Part shown: positions 31,334 to 42,653 of the stretch, piece after piece
How the letters are laid out: each line of letters starts with the position of its first letter
Position numbering within the stretch: position 1 is the first letter of the stretch
NCBI GenBank assembly: GCA_034508935.3
Contig: CM067453.1
Span: forward strand, 7,580,581-7,644,580
Reading direction: 5' to 3'
Origin: Berghia stephanieae
Lineage: Eukaryota; Mollusca; Gastropoda; Nudibranchia; Aeolidiidae
Length of the DNA stretch: 64,000 nucleotides
Notes under the pieces: model-generated
Told to the model about the DNA's origin: nothing
Databases searched by the model: none
Seen by the model: only the letters and a program-made list of their open reading frames with translations
Position numbers and translations under genes: made by a program

Positions 31334-31777
31334 TGGGTGGGGATCCTGACCTTCCATAGCGGGCAGGGAGGTACATACTGTGTCTTCTATCCCCTTATAT
31401 CTGTTTTTCATCTTGCTTTCTGTCTTTGTCTTGGAATGAGATTACTTGGATTTTTCCTGGCCCTGGTCGGGGTCCTGGCTGGGAGGGAAACAGTCAAATG
31501 CATAGTTATTGTTTTGGGAGATGATATTTTTTCCCTTGTAAATCATCTCTCTGATATGTATTATTATATTTGTTATTTTTAATGTATAATGTAAGCATTT
31601 GAGTGTATTCCTCTTTGTTGGATTGTGTGCTTGTGTCCGGATGAGACTTAATGGTGATCTCAAACTAAATACATTGGTGGTGTGCTCTTGGAATCTACAT
31701 CTGATCCATACTTGTTCCCAGTTCCCCTTTGTCTTACTTTCTCTTGGGTGCTTTAATTGTAATTCTAGAACTTTCAA
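31334..31777 (+). mobile_element. R3 copy, 3'-truncated
   Basis: Sense copy that follows an (ATT)n tract and stops at CTAGAACTTTC against a MITE. Confidence 0.75.
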
Positions 31778-31980
31778 AACGGTATTATGTCAGAACGAAC
31801 CAGATGCTTAAAATCCGAATTAAATGTTAAACTGGTCAAAAATATAAATCGTTGGCATTAGCACCCTAAAATATGGTATCCTTTCTCATCAATAAAACAG
31901 GCAAACTCAACACAAATCTGATATTTCTGGCTATAAATTCAATTTTCAACATTTTAACCAGCCCGACTTAATACCGTTTT
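31776..31980. mobile_element. MITE with AAAACGGTATTA ends
   Basis: AAAACGGTATTATGTC at the left and GACTTAATACCGTTTT at the right. A related fragment lies at 26811-26866. Confidence 0.65.
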
Positions 31981-32282
31981 GAGGCGAAGGGTCACAAGTA
32001 TGACAGACTGGTTATTGTTATTTTAATCTTCAGCACAGCATATGTTATTTATATGATTGTTCATCTACGTCTTACTCACAACATTGTATTTATGATTTAC
32101 ACTGGACTGTTCCAAAGTTTATCTGAACATCACAATTTTTGATGCATTTATATGGAGAAGAAAATTATATGATATTGATATTGATAATTCATGTTTTTTA
32201 ATATTGCTTACTGTATATCATGTTTATCAATTTATTTATTGATTTGTGTATTACTCTGCGATTAGTGGGTTTAGTCTGATAT

Positions 32283-32412
32283 GTACTTATTTACAGGTCT
32301 GATAACCCAAATTGTTGTGGCTTCATTGTTGTAATGGAAATACTCTCAAACCGATGCAAAATATTGTCCATAACAACAACTCAACAATGTTAAATCAAAC
32401 CCATAATTGCCT
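32283..32412. mobile_element. MITE family M (AGGTCTGATAACC)
   Basis: Partly self-complementary ~130-bp element from ACAGGTCTGATAACCC to GGTTATCAGACA. Confidence 0.7.
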
Positions 32413-32537
32413 ATGGTTATCAGACACATCGGTTTATGATGAGGCCGATGCATCCTATTTCCCTTTATCTGTTGTTATTTTCAATATGGCTCTCTGTCTT
32501 TGACCTTGACATTGGATGGGAGAACTAGTGCTGATAT

Positions 32538-33066
32538 CTGGTGGGGTTCCTTACCTCCTATAGTGGGCAGGGAGGTACTTGCTGTGTCTTCTATTCCCCT
32601 TTATCTGTTTTCTAATTGCTTTCTGTTTTTGTCTTGGAATGAAATTACTTGGTTTTGTCCTGGCTCTTACCCGATACCCTTGCTGAGAGGGAGACAGTAA
32701 ATGTATAATTAGTTTTGGGAGATGATATTTTTTTCCTTGTAAATCATCTCTCTGTTGTGTAATGTATTATGTTTTGTTTACATATTATATATGATCTGTA
32801 AACACTTGAGTGTATTCCCCTTAGTGGCGTCCTGCGCTTGTGACTGGATGAGACTTTTAGGTGATCTCAAACTAAGTACTTTGATAGTGTGCTCTTGGAA
32901 TCTATATCTGTTCCCTATTCGATCTAATTCCCCTTTTGTCTTACTTTTTCTTGGATGCTTTAATTGCAATTCTAGAAGTTTTTACTATCTCATTTTCATC
33001 CTTTTACTGGCGCTGATATGACCTTAATGTGTTGCAAGTGCCGTAAAACCCTTAAAAATAACAACA
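32538..33066 (+). mobile_element. R3 copy
   Basis: Full sense copy; tail GTGTTGCAAGTGCCGTAAAA then (AATAAC)-like repeats. Confidence 0.8.
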
Positions 33067-33389
33067 AAATCAATAGGTCACGTCAAAATGGGCACATCGG
33101 TGGATTGATCATAGGATCTTCTCCTCCCTACTTGACTATATTATAATATTTACCACGCCATTGGAGTCAGTCTCCATTAATGTTTCAGGCCTTTATGGTT
33201 GTGTGTTACATGAGTCGGGAGTTGTTGTTATTGTTGTTGGTGTTGAATGTTGAAGTGGTTCCATTTTTTCTTCCAGGCATAAAAAGTACATTGTTTTGAT
33301 GATGGTGTGTATCCTGTTGTTTTAGATAGAATTTTCCATGAAATACTGTGGTCTAGCTTGTTGTCTTTTAATTTCCAAATATGTTCTTT

Positions 33390-33396
<7 letters not shown>

Positions 33397-33480
<84 letters not shown>

Positions 33481-33481
33481 C
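33397..33481. repeat. (AT)n microsatellite
   Basis: About 42 AT units with two AA breaks. Confidence 0.97.
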
Positions 33482-33595
33482 AATCAAATTTTTACTATTT
33501 TTATCTTGATCATTTTCGCCTGGAAGGTGTCGTCGTGTCAATTGTATCCCGACTGTGGCTCTCTGACACCCTGAATAATATTTGTAATCTCTTGT

Positions 33596-33672
33596 TTTCA
33601 TCTGGCACTTTTTCCACTCACTTTATTGTCTCATCATTATTGATACAAGTGCCCGTTCCACAATTTTTCTAA
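33596..33672 (+). mobile_element. SINE-4 fragment
   Basis: Carries the CTGGCACTTTTTCCACTCAC and GTGCCCGTTCCAC stretches of the SINE-4 body and linker. Confidence 0.65.
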
Positions 33673-33839
33673 ATATTATTTATAGTCCTCGTATTACAAA
33701 TGAAAGAGAAGAAAAAAAATCACAGCATTAACATTTTTTTATGTCTATCATTTTGTTTACTACTATATTTTTATCTTTATTTTAAATATTTTTTATTGGT
33801 TTAACCTGCTTTTACTGTATGATTATATTGCCACTGACG

Positions 33840-33998
33840 TGCACTTATTTGAAGGTCTGGTAACCCAATTCATTATGGGCTTATTGTTGTAGTGGAAATC
33901 TAAAAAAATGACACAAAATATTGTCCATTACAACATTGTTAAACTAGGCCATTAAACGGGGCCGGATGTCAGACCTGCATATATGTAAACGTCGGTTG
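33840..33998. mobile_element. MITE family M
   Basis: GTGCACTTATTTGAAGGTCT to GGATGTCAGACCTGCATATA; palindromic interior around ATTGTTGTAGTGGAAAT. Confidence 0.7.
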
Positions 33999-34256
33999 TC
34001 ACCAATGATATCAATACACAAAAATTATCTCATGTTTGAATGGAGACTTGCTAGTTATTTATATTTATATCTCTACATTTACTGTTTTACACCAAGCCAA
34101 AAATAAAATGAAAAAAAAAAAAAATAGAAAAAAAAAAAATTCCATCACGAGTGATCTGATTATTTAGTTCTCTGATATACTCTCTTTTCTATTTTTCTTT
34201 TTCACCAAAAAACAAACAAACAGTGGTAATTTACTGGCGGTCTGGTAGGTTACAGG

Positions 34257-34503
34257 GGTCCCGATAGCTCAGTTGGTAGATCACTTGCTTCACACGATCG
34301 ATCCCAGGTGCAGTCGAGATTTTTTTAACCCCCCTTTCCACCCAGCAGTGACTGGGTGGCTGAGTCTGTTAGATTTGGTGGAAAGTACTTTGCGATAGAC
34401 TAGCATCCTATCCAAAGGATAGCAAGCAATTGCTATTGTCCGTTTCATGCAATAGATACTGGGATAAATTCCTGCTCCATGGGCCGAATGGCTCTGAAGG
34501 ACA
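34257..34503 (+). mobile_element. SINE-1, full copy
   Basis: GGTCCCGATAGCTCAGTTGG head and the standard body to GGCTCTGAAGGAC. Confidence 0.85.
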
Positions 34504-34563
34504 ACAGTGCAAGCAACACTTTAAAGTCCTTTCAGGGGCAATCGGAAGAATGGAGATGGAATA

Positions 34564-34999
34564 CTGGGTGGGGTTCCATACCTCCCATTGTGGGCAGGGA
34601 GGCTCTTACTTTGTCTTCTATCCCCCTAAATCTGTTTTCCAACATGCTTTCTGTCTTTGTCTTGGAATGAGATTACTTGGTTTTGTGTCCAGGCCCTGGT
34701 CGGATACCCTAGCTGGGAGGGAAACAATCAAATGTATAGTTTTGGGAGATGATATTTATTTCCTTGTAAATCATCTCTCTGTTATGCACTGTATTGTTTT
34801 GTTTACATATTAATATTTAAATTTGTAAACGTTTGAGTGTATCCCTCTTGAGACCTGTGCTTGTGTCTTGGAATGTACATCTGTTTCCTATTTGAACCAG
34901 TCTTACCTTTTCTTGGGTGCTTTCATTGTAATTCTAGAACTTTTAACCTTCCCATTTTCTTCCTTTTTACTGGCGCTGATATGACCTTAATGTTTTGCA
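34564..34999 (+). mobile_element. R3 copy, internally deleted
   Basis: Sense copy lacking part of the middle. Confidence 0.75.
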
Positions 35000-35007
35000 A
35001 GCCCAAA

Positions 35008-35095
35008 TGTAAGTTGGACAACAGATATAGGGGAATAGAAGACACAGCAATAAGTGACCTCCCTGCCTACTATGGGAAGTCAAAAAACTTCAGCC
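35008..35095 (-). mobile_element. R3 5' fragment, inverted
   Basis: ACAGATATAGGGGAATAGAA and CCCTGCCTACTATGGGAAGT read as the R3 start on the minus strand. Confidence 0.65.
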
Positions 35096-35789
35096 AGACC
35101 ATGTCGCACCTAGGACAAAAAGGGAAATCCACAGAAAAGGGCAACCCCCTCCTCCCCCAATAAAAGACAAAACAAAAAATATACCCCACCCCCGCCACAC
35201 ACACATACACACACGCACACACAATTTTTAATTAAATAAACAAAGAAGAAAATGTGCAATATTTTATACAAGAAAATAGTTTATTAATAGAATAGCACTC
35301 TTTTTCTGTATAACTGATAACATATTTCATATATAATAAATATGATTAATCAAATCCCCACATACAAAGCCTTCTTTCATTTTTTTGCTGGGTGGAGGGG
35401 AATAATTGACCTCACCCTTCAAATGAAGGCTGGTTTTCCAAAACTCGTTACGTCGATTTTTTAAACTTTTTGAAATTTTCCATCCATGAAATAATTTGAA
35501 ATGTACATTTTATTTTAAGCATCAAAATTGACAAAAGAATTTCCCTAGATTTGTGTGAATTTGAAGTTTAAATATGATAAAATGATAGAGCGAATGAGAG
35601 ATTTTAGGGGAAATAATCCTCAATATCTCAAAATGGAAAAAAATGGAGTTAGGGAGTTTTGGAAAACCACTCTTAAAATAATTATAACTTTGTTTCATTT
35701 CTGATTAAAAATAATTCCTTTGAAAAAAATATGACCCGTTGTGATTGTCTCAATATGATACTGTATTATTATAGAGGAGCCAAGTGCAC

Positions 35790-35872
35790 ATATTTCCAGG
35801 TCTGATGATCGGACGTAATAATGGGATTGTTTTAACATTGTTGTAATGGAGAATGGAGTTGTTGGTTTGAGA
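35790..35872. mobile_element. MITE family M, left half
   Basis: GTGCACATATTTCCAGGTCT and ACATTGTTGTAATGGA. Confidence 0.55.
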
Positions 35873-35885
35873 GTATTTACATTGA

Positions 35886-35899
35886 TAATAATAATAATA

Positions 35900-35968
<69 letters not shown>

Positions 35969-35987
35969 TAATAATAACAATAATAAT
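35886..35987. repeat. (AAT)n microsatellite
   Basis: AAT array beside a MITE-M half copy. Confidence 0.95.
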
Positions 35988-36469
35988 ATGAAAAATATGT
36001 TATTTAATAGCCGTCAACTTCCATATAAGAGCTCAGCGGCGCTTTACAATATTAATTGTCATTCAAACATTCATTCTTTGACAATTTTGAGAACACAGAT
36101 ACAGAAACACACACATATATACAGACACACACACACACTCACACACACATACACACCACAAAGATATATTTACCACTCACACACAAACATACACACACAC
36201 ATACTTACACCAATATTACTCATTAACATTAACAACTTATTCTAATGAAAAACATTCGATTGATTAATTACATTAAAATTTGGAGAAAACCCCCCCAACA
36301 ATTTGAACTCATGATCAAAATTGAAATAAAATAAACTTAAAATTAAATTTAGATTTAAGGCATCTTCTGTACTGTAGGCATAACGATTCATATGTTCTGG
36401 GGAAAGAAAGAGTGGTTTAGAGTGAAATATGGTTAAAATTACAAAATTTCAAATTAAATAAGTTTGAGA

Positions 36470-36641
36470 GACAAAATGGAGAGAAAGATATAGGGAGTAA
36501 ATGTGATTCATAAATAAGGGAACAACACAAAACAAATGTTTCGGCCTTGGCCTTTTTCAAGGCCGAAACGTCGTTTGTTTTGTGTTGTTCCCTTATTTAT
36601 GAGACACATTTACTCCCTTTATCTTTCTCTCTATTTTATTG
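36470..36641. repeat. Long hairpin with GGCC-GAAAC motif at its tip
   Basis: Arms of ~80 bp, about 90% complementary; the tip reads GTTTCGGCCTTGGCC...AAGGCCGAAACGTC. Confidence 0.88.
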
Positions 36642-37020
36642 ACTCATTTAGGTACCTTTACTTTTTGAGTGACAAAATCGTTGTTCTTCTCAATTCAATA
36701 GGGTCGAACCATTTCACTTAAATATAATTCAGCAGGAAAGCCAAATGATTTTTGAAAAAAAACAAACTGAAAATGAACTGAGCATCATCACATCTCATCT
36801 AAAATGAATCTTATACAGTTTTAAAACGAGAAATTCAAATCATCTTTCATCTATCCTTTTTCCTGAACAAAAAAAAAAAGAAATCGAAAAAAACTGGAAA
36901 AACTGGAGATTTGGCATCCCTGATTTAGAACCAAGGTCACCTCGACATTATATTGTTGTGTGAAAGTGGGTCAAATTTATTATGGTCTTGTCTCATAACA
37001 AAAACAAAACAAAACAAAAT

Positions 37021-37305
37021 TTGAGCTTTTATAAAACACACTATCCACTAAATAAGTTCAAAGCGCTCTACAAGGGGCCACTAGCCAACAGCAACACTTA
37101 ACATGTAGGATGAGACATGATGCCTGTTAGGTGATATTACAATTTCTTCCGACAGAGACAACGCTGGTAACAGCCAGGAACTCATTTTACACCTGAATAC
37201 AGTGACAGAATGTGAGTAAAGAGACTTTTCCAAAGAATCAACAATGCACCACTTGGGACTCGAACCCTGGACCTTCCAATCCAAAGGCAAGTGTCATATC
37301 ACTAG
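37021..37305 (-). mobile_element. SINE-2, full-length abutting an RTE LINE
   Basis: Tail near 37025-37080 and B box near 37258-37268. Its 5' end touches the (GAA)n tail of the LINE at 37306. Confidence 0.8.
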
Positions 37306-37319
37306 ACCTTCTTCTTCTT

Positions 37320-39045
37320 CTAGGTTCCATGCCTGGTCCAGGCTTCGGATACTGCATGAATTATCTCTCTCCATTCCTCCCTGTCTCTTGCTTTTTCAAA
37401 CAGCTCTTGGATTGTTAGGTTGGTGAAGCCCTTCAGTTGGTCTATGAGTGTTTTTCTTTGTCTCCCCCGGGCGCGTTTACCAGGTATTTTTCCACAACTT
37501 GCCAGGTATTCCTTCTTATCTTTCCTTACTATGTGTCCGGAAAAGGATAGTTGTCGATCCACTATTAAGGGCATTAGTTTCCTTTGTTGGTATGTTTGTT
37601 TTAGCACTTCTTCGTTCGTTTTGTGTGCAGTATACGATATTCTCTGCATCCTTCTCAAGCACCACATTTCAAAAGCTTCAATGTTCTTTTGTGTTTCTGC
37701 ATTTGTAGTCCAGCTTTCGCATCCGTATAACAAGATTGGCCACACGTAGCACTTCAAGACTCGGAATCTAATCCCGAACGACATCTGTTTGTTTTTCAAA
37801 ATGTTTCCCAGGTCCATGAAGGCCTGTTTGGCTTGAGTTATTCTTGCTCGTATGTCTCGGTTACATCTTCCATCTGTTGTCACTATTGAACCTAGGTACT
37901 TAAAACTTTCTACGTTGGTAAGTTGCTCGCCGTGAATCGTTATATTGCAGGTGTTGTTGTTTTCGGGGTTTTTCTGTATTACCATGCATTCCGTTTTGGT
38001 GATATTCACTTCCATTCCCTTGGCTTCACTATCTACTACCACTTTGTCAACAATCTTTTGAAGTTGGATTTCTGATGTTGCAATGAGTACCGTATCGTCT
38101 GCGTATCTTATATTATTTATGTTGTGACCTCCCACTTTTATTCCCTCCATATTATTTATGCCCCTCATGATTGTTTCTTGGTATAGATTAAACAGATCTG
38201 GTGAGGCAACACACCCTTGACGGACTCCTTTCTTAATAGGAATGGAATTTCCTGTAGAGTTTCCGATTTTGATAGATGCCTGCTGGGTGTAGTATAATGT
38301 TTGCATGAGTCTGAGGTCTTTCTCATCAGCGCCAATGGAGTGCAGTTGTTTTAGTATTTCTTCGTGGCGTACTCTATCAAAAGCTTTTTTGTAGTCGACA
38401 AAACAGAGGTATAGTGGGGTCTGAACCTGTATAGCTCTTTCACTTAAAACACGGAGGAGGTATATTGCGTTCCTTGTCCCTCTGTCAGGTTGGAATCCAT
38501 ATTGTTCTTCTGCGATTTCGGGGTTAATCTTATTCCTTAGCCTGTTGATAATTATACGCAACAGTATTTTGTTGATGTGGCTTATTAAACTTATAGTTCT
38601 AAAATTTTCGCATCTGACTGCCCCTGCTTTCTTTGGTATTGCTATGAAAATAGAGTTACAGAGATCTTCTGGAATTTTCCCAGTATTGTATATATTGTTG
38701 AATAATATGTGAAGTTCATCAATTGCTAGATCTCCTAGGCTTTTTAATACCTCTACAGATATTTCATCAGGGCCTGTTGCTTTACCATCCCTCATTCGTT
38801 CCATGGCATGTTCAATTTCACTTTTGGTGATGTTTGGACCGCTTAATGGTTCTTTGAATTTCAGTGGTGGTTCATTTCTATTTGGATCATTGTACAGTTC
38901 GCCTATGTATTCTACCCATCGGCTTTCTATATGTTGTTCTTCAAATAGCAGATCCCCTTGTTTGTTTTGGATACAACTTCCTGCTGCTTTGCTTTTCCTT
39001 TTCCCTGATAGTTCTTTTATTCTTTGGTGAGCTTGTTGGGGTTGG
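37320..39045 (-). pseudogene. RTE reverse transcriptase
   Basis: About 575 residues: GPDEISVEVLK, IPKKAGAVRCENFRTISLIS, the catalytic-type Asp in VDYKKAFD, GVRQGCVASPDLFNLY, NIRYADDTVLIA with the YADD box, then the C-terminal CESWTTNAE and RARGRQRKTLIDQL. The frame is intact to the TAG at 37320, unusual for an old copy. Only a frameshift separates it from the endonuclease. Confidence 0.9.
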
Positions 39046-40038
39046 GTTTGTATTCTCTTTCGATTTCGCAGCATTTCCAGTCTAGATAGTTCTCGTGTGC
39101 CTCGATGCATTTGGATTTAATGTGGTTGTTCAATGTTTGGTATTCTGCAGACCCTCTGTTGCATTTTCGTCTTTCTTCAAATAGGTTTAGAATTTCATTT
39201 GTCATCCATTCCTTTTTGCTGTTTATTTGAGCTATTGGTAAATGTTTTTCTGCAGTTGCTTTGACACACTTTTGGAATATATCAAATTGTTTTTCACATT
39301 TTTCGTTATCAGGTTCACTTTGGCTTTGTATCATGAGTGCATTTTCAAATTCTTCTCTCATTTTTGTTTGTATGCCATTGTCTTTGCATAACCTGTAATC
39401 CCTCTTTATTCTACCAGCTGTTCTCTGAATAGCTTTAAACTTTATCCTTACTGTACAAACAACTGGGACATGGTCACTGTCTACATCGGCGCCTGGGTAG
39501 GTTTTGCAATTTAATATGCCATTTCTGAATCTTGATGATACTGCTATAAAGTCTATCTGGTTCCTTGCTCTGTCCCCTGGTGATTGCCATGTCCAGGTTC
39601 TTCTTGGGTGTTGTTGAAACCAGGTGTTTGAAATCATTAATTTATTTGTTCTACACCAATCTGCCCAGATGTTTCCTCGTTCATTTCTGTCTCCGAGTCC
39701 ATGTGGTCCGATTATGTCACCATCTCTGCCTCTGCCAATCTTAGCATTTAGGTCCCCCATTACCATAAGGACTTCTTGTGATTTACACATTCGTTTTGCT
39801 TTGTCTAGTGAATGGTAAAACTCTGTCATATCTGCATCTGTCGCCTCTTCTGTTGGTGCATAAACTTGAATAATATTGGTGTCAACTACAGGTCCTCTTA
39901 GCTTAACCAGCAAAACTCTGTCTGAGATTGCTACGTGCCCTTTGTAAAATTTGGTTGATTTTTGGTCTAAGATCATCCCTACTCCTTTTTGGAAAGAGGT
40001 TCCACCACTCCATATGATCTTATAGACCACATGGCCAC
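39040..40038 (-). pseudogene. RTE endonuclease domain (partial)
   Basis: Apurinic-like endonuclease of non-LTR elements. It has VYAPTEE, MGDLNAKIGRG, GLGDRNERGNIWADWCRTNK, RNQIDFI and the catalytic-type SDHVPVVC. The N-terminal third is absent because of 5' truncation. This frame runs out at 39017, past the frameshift. Confidence 0.85.
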
Positions 40039-40043
40039 AAAAA

Positions 40044-40445
40044 TCACAGCTTGGATTTATTAGGAGTGAAATATTCCGTCTCCAGTTGAGCAACCATCGA
40101 GTCATCTTTGTCAATACAAGTGTACAGTAGATTATCCTTGACCCTGTCTTGCCAAATATGGACTTGCAAAAGGTCATCTTCCACGCACTCTTTAAAGAAT
40201 TGAACTTTCAACCTTTTGACCCCACAATTGACAATTTCATTACTGATTCCTTTGAGAGCGACGGAAGGATCGCCTTGATATAATATAAATTTGCTTTTAT
40301 CAGTTTTCGAAGCGTCGAGTTGATGCTGGTTGCTTACAACAGACGAGTCTCGGATTCTCAAGGCAGCATGGAGAGCATCACTAGAAAATGTTGCGTAGCT
40401 TGCAAAGTTACAATGGCCATTGGTATCTATGTCTGACCATGTGAC
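40044..40445 (-). CDS. Double-hotdog gene, last exon (second hotdog)
   Basis: 133 codons plus TGA, acceptor TTTATTTTTGCAG, phase 0. It joins the previous exon to read ...FVYSVF-VTWSDIDTNGH. The stop at 40044-40046 is within about 15 bp of the 5' end of the LINE, so stop and 3' UTR may be LINE-derived. Confidence 0.85.
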   Translation of the reverse strand, partial: VTWSDIDTNGHCNFASYATFSSDALHAALRIRDSSVVSNQHQLDASKTDKSKFILYQGDPSVALKGISNEIVNCGVKRLKVQFFKECVEDDLLQVHIWQDRVKDNLLYTCIDKDDSMVAQLETEYFTPNKSKL

Positions 40446-41171
40446 CTGCAAAAATAAATACATTAGACTTATGAAACACATATACAAAAAATATTCCTTA
40501 AGACAAACAAATAAACGAACAACATTAATCACTTAAATATCAACGGATTCCAAACCTTTGTTGGAAAAAAATTTGTAATATTGCCCAACAGGCGTCATGT
40601 CTTGTCCTATATGTTAAGTGTTGCTCTTGGCTAGGGACCCTTTGTGAAATGCTTTGAGCACGTTTAATGGATATTGCACAATACATATGCTCAATTTTAA
40701 GTTTTAAATTTAAGGATTTTGCAGCATTTAAGATATTTCAGTGCCAGTCACACACAAAAACACCGAAAATTGGCGAAGTTCATATTTCCCCCCGCCCCCC
40801 CCCCCCCCCCCCCACTATCCAGACCTGCCAATTTGGGATTGGAAAAAAATCGCAGTTTACAGGGGTAATAACACAGTAGACATTATAACTAACCTTAAAA
40901 TTTATCAATCTGTGTTTAAATACATTAAATTAATGCTTTTTACTCCTTTATATACTATCTCTGGCAACAAAACTTCGTTTTCAAGAAGTTTATTGAATTT
41001 AAAATCTTTATAAGTGTCAATTAGTGTTAAGAAATTGCAATCTAACTCCAAATGAAAATCAGAAACTTTATTCTTGAAAACGAAATACAACTGTGTTTAC
41101 TCAGACCTAAGTTTGTCTACACAGGCCGCAATTCTTGTTCTCTCTCTCTCTCTCTCTCTCCTCTCTCTCTC

Positions 41172-41244
<73 letters not shown>

Positions 41245-42596
41245 CTCACTCACTCCCATAAAAGGCAATTGGGGTCAAAAGGAATGTGGACTGTTACGGA
41301 TGTCTTTAAAAAACCTGCCAAAAATTGAGCTTTTATACAGCGTAATATCCACTATACATGCTCAAAGCGCTTTACAAAGGGTCCCTGGCCAAAAGCAACA
41401 TTTAACATGTAGGACGGGACATGATGCCTGTTAGGCGATATTACAATATTTTTTCGGACAGAGACAACACTGTTAATGGCCAGGTACTCATTTTACACTT
41501 GAGAACGGTGAGAGAATGTGAGTAAAGGGATAATCGAACCTAACCTACTCAGAAAATTCACAACAATTAGGACCCAAAATTTCAAAGTTCTACGAAATTT
41601 TCGAGGTAGTAGGTAGGTCTGCCTATCTACCTAGCTGGGTTGGTGGAAAGTACTTTGCGATAGCTTAGCGTTCTAGACAAAGGGTAGCAAACAATTGCTA
41701 TTGTCTGGGGAACCGTGTCAATTCCAGGAGGGATTGTCAAGCACCCGGAGAAGGCAAACACTCCAACCCGGCAGGTCCCCAGGTGGCAGATAGGGGAGAA
41801 TGCCCTGTAATGGGGGTAGCTATGAATACTAATCAAGTAAGCAGTCCCTGGCCAAATCATGGGAGGCCCTTTGGCAAAGCAGAGTACCAATCAGCCATCC
41901 ATGCTAGGGTTACGGCCACACTGCCTTGTGGGGCAGGTTTTGGTTGACCAAAGGCTAAAGAAGCAGATCCTAAAAGAACGGAGTGCTTATTCGTCCTTCA
42001 GGTCGTATTCTTAAAAAGTGTCTAGCCGACCTTCAGTGCTTATGCAAATGAGGTAGGCGTGAAATACGTAAAGGGCAATTGACTGAAAGGCTGTTGTTTA
42101 TATTTGTCACCGTATTTTTATATGTATTAAATTCAAGGTTATTGCCCTCCAATAAATCGCATTGTTATTACAGTGACCTATATATGTCACTGCTTCCCCG
42201 GCTTTTTGTGTGCGCCCATGTTATCTATGTAATTAAGTGGAATTACAAAATCGGAGTGTTCAGTCCTTCACGTCTTCACTTTTTTATCGACTGTTGAAAC
42301 GTAAGCATCGTTATGAGTATGAGTAGAAAAAAAGCATATTATTCTCTCTCTTCTCTCTCTCCTCTCTCTTCTTCTCCTCTCCTCTTTCTCTCTCTGTCAT
42401 ATTTCCCCCCTTTTCTCTAATTTCTTCTTCCCTCCATCAGTCTCTTCCTTTGTATTTCCTCTCTTTCTTGCTATCATCCTCTTCATTTCTTCACACTCTC
42501 TCTTTCCCCTCTCTCTCTTCTCTCTCCTCTCTCCTCTCCTCTCCTCTCTCTCTCTCTCTATCTACTATCTATCTATCTATCTATCTACTATCTATA

Positions 42597-42653
<57 letters not shown>

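Larger units (their letters stand above)
37306..40038 (-). mobile_element. RTE-type LINE, 5'-truncated
   Basis: Endonuclease C-terminal part then reverse transcriptase of the RTE/BovB group, ending in a (GAA)n tail at 37306-37320 directly after the ORF stop. The first part of the endonuclease is missing. One frameshift joins the two halves near 39030-39050. The 5' end lies at about 40030-40043, next to the host stop codon, and the 3' end abuts a SINE-2 head. Confidence 0.9.

Noticed and set aside
35988-36245. Small protein rich in His/Thr
   Set aside because: The frame covers a (CA)n-like tract with no similarity I recognise.
37306-40038. Host craniofacial-development-protein-2-like gene
   Set aside because: That name is often given to RTE/BovB endonuclease fragments; RT motifs and the (GAA)n tail show it is a LINE.
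37306-40038. Horizontal transfer of BovB from a vertebrate
   Set aside because: RTE elements are native to many invertebrates; nothing in one copy shows transfer.
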